Shown one piece after another: positions 1 to 12,422 of a stretch of DNA of 64,000 nucleotides. The translations under genes were made by a program, and so were the position numbers. Every line of letters starts with the position of its first letter. The first letter of the stretch is position 1. Location: NCBI RefSeq assembly GCF_030272615.1, contig NC_081409.1:25921406-25985405 (forward strand), read 5' to 3'. Source of the DNA: Cryptomeria japonica (lineage: Eukaryota; Streptophyta; Pinopsida; Cupressales; Cupressaceae). The notes below the pieces were generated by a model, which did no database searches, was not told where the DNA came from, and was given only the letters and a program-made list of their open reading frames with translations.

Positions 1-1469
1 AATAGAAGGAGATTGTTGATATTCATTAAGGATATTGAGAAGGTTGTTGAAGATTATTGATATAACTGAAGAAGGATGATAACTATCTTTATAACATTAT
101 TTGTCATTTATGTCATGAAATTGATATTTTGATTTAGTATGATGTTGCCATATCTTGAGAAGATTGATTTGAAGAGAATTAAGATGTCCATAAAAGACAC
201 AGAAAGAATGTGATGAATAAGGGGAGAAATAAGTTATTCAAAGGGCAACTATTACCGAGTTAGAAAATGATGAGATCATGATGTTTAGATTGTTTTGATA
301 TCCTACATATGTTGTTGATTGTAAGGTTAATACTATACTATGTCACCAAGAAAAGAACCTAGTTGGTAAACCCTAAGGTTATCGATATCGATTAATCAAG
401 GCAGAATGTCTACCGAGTGAAGTTTAGTATTTACCAAGAGGCAACCAAGTTATGACAAAATGCATTGGATGAATATAAGCGTTATTTAATGAAGGAAGCT
501 GATTAGCTGGAGTTGATTAAATGATTGTTATGTCGTGCAAGAAGTTTGTTAAGGATCTACGGCTTTGAAAATTCAGGAGCTAGATCTACAACACAGATTG
601 AACCGCTTAACCTAGCACAAGTTCCAAGAATGGAATGCAAGTTCATAGGCAAAGTAAAACATTTTTTAGATCGAAGGATACATTGAACCTAGTCAAGATT
701 GAAGATCTGATGGCTATGATTGATCATGGGAAATATGATTAAGGAGATTCAGCGGTTAGCAAATTATTTATAAATAAGAAATTATTAATGAACAATGCAT
801 GCGGGCAAGTGTAAGCACAGGGATGCCACATGGTGATTACCAAGCACAAAAGCTTGAAGACCTATTTGAATAACAGAGTAGGGAGCCCAGCAGAGGGACA
901 AGATAAGTCCTATGACTAGACAGTGTTGAGAAAATAAGAATCTGCTTTAGCATTTTAGATGTGAAGTTGCAGATATATTTTTATTACTGTTATTTTGTAA
1001 AGTGACAGAAAATCTCTTAACCAAGTGGACCTAACAGTCTTATATGTAAATCCTCTAGCAAGGTAACATTCTAATTGAGTGTTTGAAATCCTTTGACAAG
1101 GTCACTTCTAACAAAGTGAAGATCCTAACAGATCTAAGGGAAATCTCTTAACCGGGTCACATCTAGCAATGTGTTTGTAATCTTTAACAAGATTTTCTTT
1201 TAACCGAGCATACTCTAGAAGAGTATATTTCTTAGTGGGTCCAAAATCCCACAATGGTTTTTCCCTATTTGGGTTTCTACGTTAAAATCTGGTGTTATAG
1301 GTGTTATGATGATTATGTGTTTATGAGTTAGCATGTTTAGCAGTTTCTGGTTATATTGCTGAAGTATAAGTTATCGAGGTTGAATATGTTGATTTTATGG
1401 AAGATTAAGTTTGTATGATTCACCCCCCCCCCCTCTCATCTTGTTAGCTATTGGCATTAAAATTTTACA
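1..1469 (+). repeat. 5' LTR of element F (lacks first 12 bases)
   Basis: Base 1 aligns with base 6177 of the 3' LTR and homology runs to the terminal TTTACA at 1469, after which the two copies differ. A run of C at about 1421-1430 and the segment after it are shared with the 3' LTR. The LTR should hold the promoter and polyadenylation signals of F. Confidence 0.93.
767..777 (+). promoter_or_regulatory. Probable TATA box in 5' LTR of F
   Basis: The string TTATAAATAA lies in the middle of the LTR and is kept in the 3' LTR at about 6944-6953. It is the only good plant TATA match I see in this part of the LTR, so transcription of F probably starts 25-35 bases downstream. Inferred from sequence only. 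Confidence 0.5.
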
Positions 1470-1471
1470 AT

Positions 1472-1484
1472 TGGTATCAGAGCA
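1472..1484 (+). other. Primer binding site of element F
   Basis: TGGTATCAGAGCA starts three bases after the LTR end. It is complementary to the 3' end of initiator methionine tRNA, the usual primer of plant copia elements, and it fixes the 5' LTR boundary at 1469. Confidence 0.92.
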
Positions 1485-1533
1485 TTGGACTCCAGAAGAA
1501 AAGTTTAAAGGTACTTGAGTTAAAGATCTGAAG

Positions 1534-2454
1534 ATGTATAAGAGGGATACCCCAAAGCTGAACAAGTCTAGTTTCTCCACATGGCAGAAAAGGATGAAGC
1601 TGCACTTATCAGGAATTGGAGAATATGCTACATATTATCTGGAGAATGATTTCATTACACCTAGCACCTATCCATTGACAATGGAAGAGATAAAGGCAAA
1701 GCAAGAACATATTCGAGCAATGATTGAAATAACATCAGCATTGATTGACTCAGAGTTTAATGACCTAGAAGGCTGCAGTGATGCCAAAGCAATGTGGGAC
1801 AAGCTCATATCTGTGTATGGCAGTGATGAACATGTTCACAGAGAAAATGTGGATAGTCTAAGAGGTCAACTTGAATCCATAAGAATGAATGAAGGTGAGA
1901 ACATAACCCAGTATAGTACAAGACTAAAGGAAATTGTCAATCAAATCAAAGGAGCAAGAGGAACTATTGAAGAAAAGGATGTCACAAGTAAGTTATTGAG
2001 AACCCTTCTACCTGCTTATGCAATCCGAGTCTCTCCAATCAATAAATTGAGGTCTGTACCTAACATGCCAGTTTCTTTAGATGCTACTATCAGTAAGCTA
2101 CATGCATTTGAGTTAAGTAATTTTGATAATAGTGGGTCTTCGGTAAATAAAGTTGAATCTGCATTCAGTTCTTTTCATCTTGGTGAATCTAATGATTACA
2201 ATGATAGAATGAGTAAGTATTTTGAAGGGAATCATAGTGGAGCAAGTGAAAGATTTCGTAAGAACATGGAAGAAGTGTAAAAATTGTATGAGGAAATCAA
2301 AAAGCAAGAAGAGTTTGAAGCATTGTTGGCCAGGAGGTTACCTTTGAAATGTTTCAATTGTGATAAAATAGGACATATGGCCTCTAACTTCCCTGACAAA
2401 GAATCTATTGAAAAGAGAGAATATCGAGATGACAAACATAAAGACAATCACTAA
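1534..2454 (+). pseudogene. gag: copia gag (UBN2-type) with zinc knuckle, element F
   Basis: The ATG at 1534 is the first good start after the primer site. The first 248 codons read as a copia-type Gag core (UBN2 family): FSTWQKRMKLHL near the N-terminus, then AMWDKLISVYG and LRTLLPAY further on. A TAA at 2278 breaks the frame. The same frame continues into a CCHC zinc knuckle starting CFNCDKIGHMAS at 2350, but its last cysteine is phenylalanine at 2389. Another TAA is at 2452. Gag would form the particle and the knuckle bind RNA; this copy is dead. It is in frame with the protease region downstream, as expected for a single gag-pol ORF. Confidence 0.9.
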
Positions 2455-2595
2455 AGAGGATACCGAGATTTCAGAAGAAGAGATAGAAAGACATGCCTAA
2501 TTGCTGATGAGGAATCCAATGATGACAAATCTGATGAAACAGACACAGAGGAAGTTGTTTATGTGGCTATTAAGGATGGATCTAATGAAGAAAGG

Positions 2596-4038
2596 TATTA
2601 AGAAAAAGCCTTAATATCTCACATAAATAATAATGATTCTTGGATCATAGATAGTGGATGCTCACATCACATGACAGGTGATAAACACAAATTTGTTAAA
2701 TTAGAAGATTATGATGGAAGCTATGTAAGATTTGGTAATGATGCACCATGTCCGGTAAAAGGTAAAGGGTCAATCACACTTCTTGACAATGAAAAATGTG
2801 ATGTTTTTTATTGGGTTGAAGGTTTAAAATACAATTTGTTGAGTGTAGCACAACTAAACAACACAGGTTACCGAATAGAATTTCAGAAAGGAATTGTCAA
2901 AGTTCATGACAAGCATGGAAAGTTAGTAGCTACCGGGACTTAAACAAAAGGTAACACATTTCACCTTGACTCAACTTGGAACAAGTGTCTTTATGCAAAG
3001 ATAGATGATACCTGGTTATGGCATAAAAGGTTTTGTCATGTAAATTTTGATAATCTGATCAAAATAAGTAAGAAGCACCCAGTAAGAGGTCTACCGAGTT
3101 TGGAGAAACCCGAGAATGCTATATGTAGAGGATGCCAGATGGGTAAGATGACAAGATCAAGCTTTACAAGTAAGTCCTACACTTCTAAGGGAATTTTAGA
3201 TCTCGTGCATACTGATCTTTGTGGTCCTATGAAAGTTTAGAGTTATTATGGTGATAAATATTTCATATTATTTGTGGATGATTATTCAAGGATGGTGTCA
3301 GTTATGTTTTTAAAGGAAAAATTAGAAGCTTTTCAAATGTTTAAATGGTACAAGGCAAGAGTTGAAAATGAAATAGGAAGACAACTAAAATGTCTTAGAT
3401 CTGATAGAGGAGGAGGGTTCTCCTCTGATGAATTTAACTTATTCTGCAATGATCATGGTATAAAAAGACAAGTCTCTGCACCGAGAACTCCACAACAAAA
3501 TGGGATAGCTAAGAGAAGAAATAGATCTATTGTGGATTGTGCCAGAACCCTGATGATTGAAAAGGGAGTGCCACAAAATTTTTGGAGAGAAGCAATAAGC
3601 ACTATTGTTTACACCTTGAACTGAGTACAACTGAAGAAAGGAACTTTGAAGACACCATATGAAATCTGGTATGATAAGAAACCTAATGTAAGTTACTTTA
3701 AAATCTTTGGAAGTAGATGCTATGTACACAAAGATGACAGAAATGGAAAGTTTGATCAGAAAAGTGAAGAAGGAACATTTCTAGGTTATTCTTCTAGAAG
3801 AAAAGCATTTAAATGTCTGATCAAATCATCTAACAAAATAGTAGAAAGTGCAAATGTGAAAATTGATGAATCTGCAGAAAGAAATGATGAAGGAAATTCC
3901 AAGGAACCAGAAGATTATGAAGAATTTGTCTATGTTCAATCGACAAGTCCTACCGAGAGAGTTACTGAAGAAATAAATAAAATATCCAGTTACCAACTGA
4001 TGAAGAAGATCATACCGAGTCTACCGAGCATGTATTAG
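2596..4038 (+). pseudogene. pol: copia protease and integrase region, element F
   Basis: In the gag frame, WIIDSGCSHHMTG at about 2641 is the copia aspartic protease site, with its Asp kept. A pre-integrase segment with a zinc-finger-like H and C pattern follows (about 3010-3150), then the integrase core. The first two core acidic residues remain: HTDLCGP at 3214 and RSDRG at 3403. The third, normally Glu in the NGxAE motif, is Lys at 3511. Stops occur at 2599, 2941, 3238, 3622 and 4036. The protease would cut the polyprotein and the integrase insert the cDNA; the core mutation alone should abolish integration. Confidence 0.9.
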
Positions 4039-4097
4039 CCAAATATGTCAGAAGGAATCATGCATCAAGTCAAATTATAGGAGATAAGGATGATCCA

Positions 4098-5687
4098 GTG
4101 ATGAGAAGGAACAAACTAAGACAAAACACATGTCTGATATCTGAATTTGAACCGAGAATAGTAAAAGAGGCATTTAACAGTGAAGATTGGGTAAATGCTA
4201 TGACAGAAGAGATTGATCAAGTCAAGAAGAATGACACATGGACACTGGTCCCAAGACCGAAGGACAAAAATGTAATCAATACAAAGTGGATTTTCAGAAA
4301 CAAGGTAAATGAAAAAGGTGAGGTCATTCGAAATAAAGCAAGACTAGTTTGCAAAGGATATGCTCAAGAAGAAGGAATAGATTATGGCGAGACCTTTGCA
4401 CCCATGGCTAGACTTGAAGGAGTAAGAACATTGTTGGCATATGTTGCTTTCAAAAATTCCAAGGTATATCAAATGGATGTCAAATCTGCATTTTTGAATG
4501 GTATACTAGAAGAAGAAGTTTATATTGAACAACCTGAAGGATTTGTTGAAGACAAGAATAAAGATCAGTTATGTAAATTGAACAAAGCTTTATATGGTCT
4601 GAAACAAGCACCTAAAGCATGGTATGAGAGATTGCACTCTTACTTAATCAAGATTGGTTTTATTAGAACAAGTGAAAACAATAATATGTACATGATGAAT
4701 GATGGAGACAATGGAATACTGATCTCAGCCATATTTGTTGATGACATTATATTTTGTGGAAATGATTCTCTATGCAAAAACTTTGGTAATGAAATGTGCA
4801 AAGAATTTGAGATGTCACTAATCGGTGAGATAAATTATTTTATAGGTTTATAGATGCTACAAATGAAAGATGAGATTTTCATTACTCAATCCAAGTACAT
4901 AAAGGAAATCTTGAAGAAATTTGGAATGGAGGATTCAAAACCAGTAAGTACTCCTATGACTACCAATTGTAAACTATCAAAGAATGATGAATCTGCATCT
5001 GTTGGTGAGACACTTTACCGATGCATGATTGGAAAGTTACAATATGTTGTGCACAGTAGACCTGATATAGCACATGTAGTAGGTATTGTTGCAATATTCT
5101 CTGGAGATCCCAAAGAAACCCATATGACAACAATCAAGAGAATTTTCAGATGCCTGAGAGGCACTAAAGATTATGGCTTAGTATATGAAAAGAGAAATGA
5201 TTTTGATTTAAAAGTTTATATTGATGCTGATTGGGCAGGCAACATTGATGACAGGAAAAGCACAAGTGGAGGAGCTTTCTTTTTAGGAGAAAGACTAGTG
5301 AGTTGGCTTAGCAAGAAACAAGGATGTATTTCACAGTCAACAACAAAAGTTGAATATGTTGCTATAGCATTGAATTGCACTAATATAGCATGGTTAAAAC
5401 AACTGTTGAAAGGTATAAATGAAAAGGTTACCGAGCCAGTAACTATATTCTATGATAATACGAGTGTCATTAACATTTCAAAGAATCTAGTAATACACTC
5501 TAAGACAAAACATATTTCTATCAAGTATCATTATCTCAGAGAAGAAGTTCAAGAAAACAAAGTTGTGCTGGAATATGTTAGCACAAAGGAGAAAATTGTA
5601 GACATCTTCACAAAGCCACTACCAAGAGACACTTTTGAGTATCTCCGAAGCAAGTTAGGGGTCCTACCCCTATCTTCTACTCACTGA
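4098..5687 (+). pseudogene. pol: copia reverse transcriptase and RNase H, element F
   Basis: The frame shifts between 4038 and 4098, after which a long RT reading frame follows. Visible motifs are [50 protein letters not shown] and the catalytic FVDD at 4734-4745. A TAG at 4851 splits the frame. The second half has the copia RNase H signatures DADWAGNIDDRKSTSG and FYDNTSV and ends with a kept stop at 5685, followed by non-coding sequence and the 3' LTR. This part is the best preserved of F and is useful for lineage placement. Confidence 0.92.
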
Positions 5688-6164
5688 CAAAGTTCGGTGA
5701 AAGCATCAATTTGATGAATCTATAGAATATTATGTGTGGATTGTTGTTGATTTACGCACTTTAGGAAGTTTTCTAAAGGTGTGCAGGAACGTGAACAGGA
5801 TACAGGAAATAGTATTGAAGGAAAGATTGCTCTAATCAAGTTTTAGATGTTACATTTGCATATGTGACTGAGCAAAAGCAAGCACTTCATAGCAGAAGAG
5901 TTCATGATTTAGTTCTTTTACTTTTTTGGCATTGTTGTCAAAGGGGGAGAAGACTAAATGGAAAAGCCCTAAATGAAGAAGATAACAGAAGACTAATGAC
6001 AGGGGGAGAAGATTACTGAAAAAGGGAGAAGACTTTAGAAGAAGAGAACAACTCAAGGATAATAGGAGCAGTCTCCACAGCAATCTGAATCCGAATCAAT
6101 TTGAATATCTTGTCGGTATTACCATTTAAGAGTTGGTATTGTCATCAATGCCAAAGGGGGAGAT
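5688..6164 (+). other. 3' non-coding spacer of F with repeated purine tracts
   Basis: No ORF is visible. The true polypurine tract, AAAGGGGGAGA at 6153-6163, sits one base before the 3' LTR and would prime plus-strand DNA. Similar tracts lie upstream at 5940-5953, 6001-6012 and about 6019-6033. Confidence 0.85.
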
Positions 6165-7649
6165 TGTTGGCATTTCAATAGAAGGAGATTGCTGATATTC
6201 ATTAAGGATATTGAGAAGGTTGTTGAAGATTATTGATATAACTAAAGAAGGATGATAACTATCTTTATAACATTATTTTTTCATTGATGTCACGATATTG
6301 ATATTCTGATTCAGTATGATGTTGCCATATCTTGAGAAGATTGATTTGAAGAGAATTAAGATGTTCGTAAAAGACACAGAAAGAATGTGATGAATAAGGG
6401 GAGAAATAAGTTATTCAAAGGGCAACTATTACCGAGTTAGACAATGATGAGATCATGATGTTTAGATTGTTTTGATATCCTACATATGTTGTTGATTGTA
6501 AGGTTAATACTATACTATGTCACCAAGCAAAGAACCTAGTCGGTAAACCCTAAGGTTATCGATATCGGTTAATGAAGGCGGAATGTCTATCGAGTGAAGT
6601 TTAGTATTTATTGAGTGGCAACCGAGTTATGACAAAATGCATTGGATGAATATAAGCATTATTTAATGAAGGAAGCTGATTAGATGGAGTTGATTAAATG
6701 ATTGTTATGTTGTGCAAGAAGTTTGTTAAGGATCTACGACTTTGAAAATTCAAGAGCTAGATCTACAGCATAGATTGAACTGCTTAACCTAGCACAAGTT
6801 CCAAGAATGGAATGCAAGTTCCTAGGTGAAGTAAAACATTTTTTAGATCGAAGGATACATTGAACCTAGTCAAGATTGAAGATCTGATGGCTATGATTGA
6901 TCATGGGAAATGTGATCAAGGAGATTCAGTGGTTAGCAAATTGTTTATAAATAAGAAATTATTAATGAACAATGCATGTGGGCAAGTGTAAGCACAGGGA
7001 TGCTACATAGTGATTACCAAGCACAGAAGCTTGAAGACCTGTTTGAATAACAGAGTAGGGAGCCCAGCAGAGGGACAAGATAAGTCTTATCACTAGATAG
7101 TGTTGAGCAAATAAGAATCTGCTTTAGCATTTTATTTAGATGTGAAGTTGCAGATATATTTTTATTACTGTTATTTTGTAAAGTGACAGAAAATCTCTTA
7201 ACCGAGTGGACCTAATAGTCTTATATGTAAATCCTCTAGCAAGGTAACATTCTAATTGAGTGTTTGAAACCCTTTGACAAGGTCACTTCTAACAAAGTGA
7301 AGATCCTAACAGATCTCAGGGAAATCCCTTAACCGGGTCACATCTAGCAATGTGTTTGTAATCTTTAACAAGATTTGCTTTTAACCAAGCATACTCTAGA
7401 AGAGTATATTTCTTAGTGGGTTCAAAATCCCACAGTGGGTTTTCCCTATTTGGGTTTCCATGTTAAAATCTGCTGTTATATGTGTTATGATGATTATGTG
7501 TTTATGAGTTAGCATGTTTAGCAGTTTCTGGTTATATTGCTGAAGTATAAGTTACCGAGGTTGAATCTATTGATTTTATGGAAGATTAAGTTTGTATGAT
7601 TCACCCCCCCCCCTCTCATCTTGTTAGCTATTGGCATCAGAACTTTACA
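6165..7649 (+). repeat. 3' LTR of element F
   Basis: It starts TGTTGGCATT directly after the purine tract and ends TTTACA, with the TG...CA ends typical of LTRs. At 1485 bp it matches the 5' copy end to end with scattered, mostly transition, differences. It is followed by the interior of element E. Confidence 0.94.
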
Positions 7650-9268
7650 ATTATATGATACACTATCAACAGATGAGAAAGAGCAAGTTGAAAACAGTGT
7701 CATTTTACACTTGGAGATCTATAGGAAGTTCTTAATGCAAGTGGTAGATGAACTCACCAAAGGAGATAGATGATCTAATTGTAGAGGCCAACCGGTTAGT
7801 ATTCTCTACTGCACACTGACATATTGGACTAATGGCAGGAAGAGTAAATGCGGTAACATAAGAAACTGAAAATGCATGGGATATATTCCTTGTGGATAAA
7901 GAAAAGCAAGAAGAGTACAGGAACCCCAAGCCAATAAAATTTTATCAAAAGGACAAAGATAAGGGTAAAGGAAAGGTTGGTGGACCTCCTAGCATAAAGA
8001 TAAGAGATAACTTATCCCCACCACCTTTTATTACTCCACCAATAGCAACAACTAAAGATCAACCGACAGATGAGAATATGGATGTATCACAAGAGGATAC
8101 AAATCCTAATTCTGAGGTATTATATACACTTGATGTTGATACTTAGAAAGTCAACATTGTGGTAGACAAGGACACAACCGGTAAGACAAACATGGCTAGT
8201 GAGCCACCGGTAACTAATGAAACAAATAACACACAAGGTGAACCGGCAATAGGTAACATAGGGCAACAGACAAAGACTCAAACATAAGCTCAAATAGATC
8301 AACAAACAGAGCAACAAGCTCCAGAACAACAATAGGCAAATGCAGAATCAGTGCCACCAACATCTAGTGAACAAGGAAAACTACTGGTAAAGGAATTAGA
8401 AACACAGACTGACCTACCAAAGGTCACTACTAGCAAGGATAGTGTGCCCACCAGTAGAATTCAGTATGTTGGTTCCTCTTCTACAACATTCAAATCAACC
8501 AATGTAACTGAAGTTCTCTTAGATTCTTTGAAGAAAATAACTGATTGTAGTTCACAAGCTTACAAAGCTATAGATGACACAATCCCAATTTTGAAGATGA
8601 TAGCTCCAAAATGTAATGTAGATAATAAGGATTCTTTGAGTCAACTTGACACTTTGTCCAAGTATATTACTGACAACACAGTGACAGTTGATCAAATAAA
8701 AGAGGAAGCATTCAAGGAGAGATTAGAGAAGGAAAAATAGAAATTCTTTGAGGATCAAATAAAGAAGTGTACAAGGCAGTTTGACACACTTCTATCGGAA
8801 CTGTGTAGCACATTAAAGGAATTCAAAACTTTGTACAGAGACACTTGTAAGACAATATTTTTGATAGTTGATATTGACAGGAAAATGAGCAAGATACAGG
8901 AGGAAATTAATCAACTAGCAGACAATTTTATTAATTTGTCTGATTCATTATCAGTTTTTGAACAAAAGATAACAGGTTTTGAGGAAGAATTACTGAAGCT
9001 AAAAAGAGAAAAGGAGAAAATAAAAGACAAGGCTAAGGATCTGAAATCGAGATTAAGTCCAAGACTAGACTATCTAGCATCCTTGAGGAAGGAAATATCT
9101 GAGGCATTAGTTCAAGGACAGAGAACACCGACAGAGCAAATACAACACCTCACCGGTACAGTACAGAGGATAGAGGCTACAATAAAAGATAGCAAAAAGT
9201 TCCTTGTAAGCCTGAATCTAGTTTTAGGGGATCTTTTTCAAATTGTAACCACCCGGTTACAAGGTTGA
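7650..9268 (+). pseudogene. Non-pol ORF of element E: low-complexity linker and coiled coil
   Basis: From 7892 to the stop at 9266-9268 one frame stays readable across four stops (after 8143, 8284, 8332 and 8738). The protein part is hydrophilic: a Lys-rich stretch near KDKGKGKV, a Pro/Thr/Gln-rich linker, then about 250 residues rich in Leu, Lys and Glu that look like a coiled coil (for example FEEELLKLKREKEKIKDKAKDLKS). The stretch from 7650 also looks coding but is more broken. I do not recognise a family. The position (about 200 bases before the LTR) and composition match the C-terminal part of the ORF in element D. No function is assigned. Confidence 0.65.
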
Positions 9269-9474
9269 GACAAAAAACTAAAACTCTATTGACACCTTGA
9301 AAACCTTTGTCATTGATGCCAAAGGGGGAGTAGTATTATGAGAAAATAATCAGCAAAAGACTTATCTACTCAGGGGGAGCTCATATATTTTTGGTACATA
9401 TTTTTGGACTTCAATTTTGGATACACTTTTTGGATTTTCTCATGAGTGTTGCCATAAATGCCAAAGGGGGAGAT
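9269..9474 (+). other. Purine tracts before 3' LTR of E
   Basis: AAAGGGGGAG occurs at 9321-9330, CAGGGGGAG at 9371-9379, and the final tract AAAGGGGGAGA at 9463-9473 abuts the LTR. The last one is the expected plus-strand primer; the others are extra copies. Confidence 0.8.
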
Positions 9475-10279
9475 TGTTGGAAAATGCACACTCCAATGAG
9501 ACATTGTAGGTGATTGAAGGTTTTGTCATTGATGGAAACCTTACAATCCTATGATACCGGCAAGACAATTCACCGGCACTAGCAAGATCAGACTCTACAC
9601 TGGCACTCAGACCACTGGCACCGACAGTAAAAAGAAGCATACCGACACAGAGGCTGAAATGAATTTTGCTGTAATTTATTTTGTTTATTATTGTAAAATC
9701 ATTATAAGCCGACTTGGCAAAATGTAAAATGACTCATATATATAGGAGATCATTGTAGAACAATTAAGGGATGGATAATGAGAAAAGTAATTAGGCGAAA
9801 TAAGGCAGACCTATTATGCAAATTATAGGTTAAGGGTTTACGTAAGAAGCAGAGCAGAAACCGGTACTGGATCTGGCATTATAGATGCTATCCTAAAGTA
9901 GTACAAGACACTGGATTTATATAATCCATTTTATAAGTCAGTGAGACTTCCTATTTTGTATTTGATCAGTGAGCTCTAGGCACTTCGCCTTCCTGCATGT
10001 GCAGGCCCCTATTATAGCAGTAATATTCTCTTATTGGCTAGTAAGTGAATATTGTGGGTCACAAATCCCACCGAGGTTTTTCCCATACCGGGTTTCCTTG
10101 TTAAAATATTGTGTTATGGTGTGCTTTTCATGTGGTTGCTTTTATCTTTGTTTATTGCATTACTTTCTGTTTATCGGTATGCAGTATTAATATATTCTAC
10201 ATGTTTTAAGTTAAGAAAATCAATTAGCCGGTTAGATACTGATTCACCCCCCCTCTCAGTATCTGTAGGAATCCTAACA
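9475..10279 (+). repeat. 3' LTR of element E
   Basis: It begins TGTTGGAAAATG after the purine tract and ends CCTAACA at 10279, 805 bp. A TATA-like run, CATATATATAGG at 9735-9746, is a plausible promoter. The segment before the end has the C run and CTCAGTAT block seen in the other copia-like LTRs of this window. The partner LTR is outside the window, so the target duplication cannot be tested. Confidence 0.85.
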
Positions 10280-11213
10280 AATTGCAGTGCTGAAAAGGGT
10301 TTGGATAGCCCTGAATGGTGATCTCAATGCAGTTGTAAGGGAACTTAACACATTGGTGAAAAGTTGATGGCACTACCTGCATGCCATGTATCCATGGGCG
10401 TCCTAGTAGCATGTTGTACCTCAATTCTCTTTCTAAGACTTGGAAAGTGATATCTGTGGTAATTGGTCCTAGTTGCACTAGCAAGGTTACTACACCCTTG
10501 GAGAGGTGTTCCTCATCATCGTAAGCTTTGATATTGATTCTCTTGGTAGGATCAATATGATGTTCAGAGTAACCTAAAGCTTTGATTAGATGCAAAGTGA
10601 ATATATTGAGCCCAGCTTCGCCGTGTATGAGTACTCTTCAAACCTTCTTTCTATGAATAAGAGCTTCTAAGTGGAGGGGATCATTGTACATGGGCCTTTC
10701 CATAGTTACATCCTGCTTAATGAATGCTACCTTAATAGCTTTCCAGTTTCCAACCATGGATTGGAATGTATTCTCATTTATATCTTTGGAAACAATAGAT
10801 TTGTGATATGCCTTGTCTAGGACTACCTTATGAGCCAGTGAGATGCGAAGCAACTCAAATAACAAAATTTGAGCTAAAGTCCTTTTTAGTTGGTCTACCA
10901 TATTGTAATTTCTTGTTGATGGAGGGGGGTTTGATGGTACCCCTTGCAATGTGACCTTGGATCTTCGAGTGATAATAGAACAATCTCCACTCCTTGGATT
11001 TATTATAATTATGGACACTATATCATCTCCTACACTGATTGCATTGATTGCACAATCATATGCAACATTGGTATAATTTGCATTTTTATTTAGTGCACTT
11101 GAATGAGAGGCTTTCCCTTTATCATGGTTAACATAAGGTTCTTTGAATATGGTGTGGTCTATATTAGTTGATCCTTTTTTGGCATCCACAATGATATCCC
11201 CTTGATCAATAAG
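10280..11213 (-). pseudogene. gypsy Gag C-terminal and protease region, element A
   Basis: Read on the minus strand from 11213, the frame continues the RNA-binding end of Gag (KDLIDQGDIIVDAKK), passes a linker, and reaches the protease region near 10640. The expected active-site string, DGGA in element B, is HGEA here, so the catalytic Asp has become His, and a stop lies just before it. The protease flap region LLGRPWIHGMQVVPST (about 10415) is well kept. The reading ends at 10280 where element E begins. The fragment would have matured Gag and Pol; it is certainly inactive. Confidence 0.78.
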
Positions 11214-11218
11214 GTCTT

Positions 11219-12422
11219 TGTAAAGTGGAAAATTGGATCCTAGTGACTCCCCACCTAGGAGAGAGAAAGGAAGCCACTGGGATGATTTTCACTTGGGAGG
11301 AACTTTACATTCAAAAGAGGGGTTGAATCCACTAGATCCATATCCAAGAGAGATGAGGATCTGATTACTAAGTGGATTGCAAGTGGTTGATGTGTGTTTG
11401 CCCTCTTTTGTAAATGAGAAAGTTGACTTGTTGACTAATGGAAAAGAGAGAGGAAATGAGTGAAATGAGGAGCTGCCAGTTCGGGATCATGATGTAACTT
11501 TGGATATGAGCTAATTAAACTGATATGGATCTTCCCTGTAAGGTTGGAGAAAATTCGTCAAGACCGTGGTGTGAATGTACATGGTCCGCTACAAAATCCA
11601 CAAAATGAAAAGGGTTCTTCTGTCTCTGCAAATGAAGCCCAAACCTGCAATTATAGATGCACACCTATAACCTACACACAAAAAAGAGAAGAAAGGGGGT
11701 TGTGGATAGGGGTTTGCCTCAGTTAAACCCTGGTTGAGGAATCAACCTAGAAAGAAAGTAATTGCAGATGCTTGAATGTAAACAATGGAGATGTATACCT
11801 TGTCGATCTGCAACTTGTTGATAATGATTGCTTTGCTTCTTGAATGTAATAAAAAATGTTGTATGAAATGGTATGTAACATGAAAAAACCCTAACACATA
11901 CACATGCTTACAAATGAATGTTGTAATGTTTCTCCCATAGATGAATGGAGAATACTTGAATGCTTGATGATGACCTCGAAATCTTGTATCTTCTCCCTAT
12001 GCTCTCTATCTGTCTATGTGCTATCCATCCATTGTCCTTCATCCATGAATGAGGGTATTGAATTCCCTTTTATACATGCGTCAAGGATCAACTTTTAACC
12101 ACCGAAGGCCGACAAAGTGGAATAACAAACCCCAAAGACAAAAAGTGCATAGGAGATCGGGCAACCCACAAATAGGACCACCCAAGGAGGTGGGGACAGG
12201 GGAGCCACACCCTTTTCTTCGGGGGGATAGGGGCGCCACACCCCTATCTTGCCCTATTTTGGGCCCTAGACAGGATATAGAGCAACCACAAGACATAAAG
12301 GAGGAAAGGAGAAGGGTTAGAAATGCAGAAGTAGGTCCTAGTTAAGAAAGAAGATGTCGTTGCCAAGGTGAGGACCCCAAATGTGGTTAAAATTATAGGA
12401 GTCACCATTTTATGACACTATA
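11219..12422 (-). repeat. 3' LTR of G1
   Basis: On the plus strand it runs from TGTAAAGTGG to GACACTATA; in element orientation it starts TATAGTGTC, a mutated form of the TGTAGCGTC start seen in the solo copy at 50916-52028. It contains a GC-rich patch around 12180-12250 in otherwise AT-rich DNA. Confidence 0.88.

Larger units (their letters stand above)
1..7649 (+). mobile_element. Ty1/copia LTR retrotransposon F, Sirevirus-like, decayed
   Basis: Two direct repeats of about 1.48 kb flank an internal region with the copia order gag, protease, integrase, reverse transcriptase, RNase H. A tRNA-Met-type primer site follows the 5' LTR and a polypurine tract precedes the 3' LTR. By comparison with the 3' LTR, the window starts 12 bases inside the 5' LTR, so the left target duplication cannot be seen. 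The two LTRs differ by a few percent by eye, so the insertion is not recent. The coding region has about eight in-frame stops and one frameshift and cannot make a working polyprotein. Several purine tracts before the 3' LTR are a known trait of Sireviruses; the lineage call is inference. F lies inside element E. Confidence 0.93.
7650..10279 (+). mobile_element. LTR retrotransposon E, 3' part only
   Basis: An internal coding stretch, a doubled purine tract and an LTR with TG...CA ends are in the right order for the 3' end of a copia-like element. The 5' half is not in the window and should lie left of element F, which inserted into E at 7650. No reverse transcriptase or integrase is visible in the part present. 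E is itself inserted in the protease region of the minus-strand gypsy A: A coding sequence resumes at 10280 with homology to element B. Confidence 0.8.

Noticed and set aside
1472-1484. tRNA fragment
   Set aside because: Only the complement of a tRNA 3' end; it is the primer site of F, with no cloverleaf around it.
3439-3729. 96-codon minus-strand frame in F
   Set aside because: Antisense to the integrase frame and explained by it.
12049-12345. 98-codon plus-strand frame
   Set aside because: Lies within the G1 LTR across its GC-rich patch; not kept in the other LTR copies.
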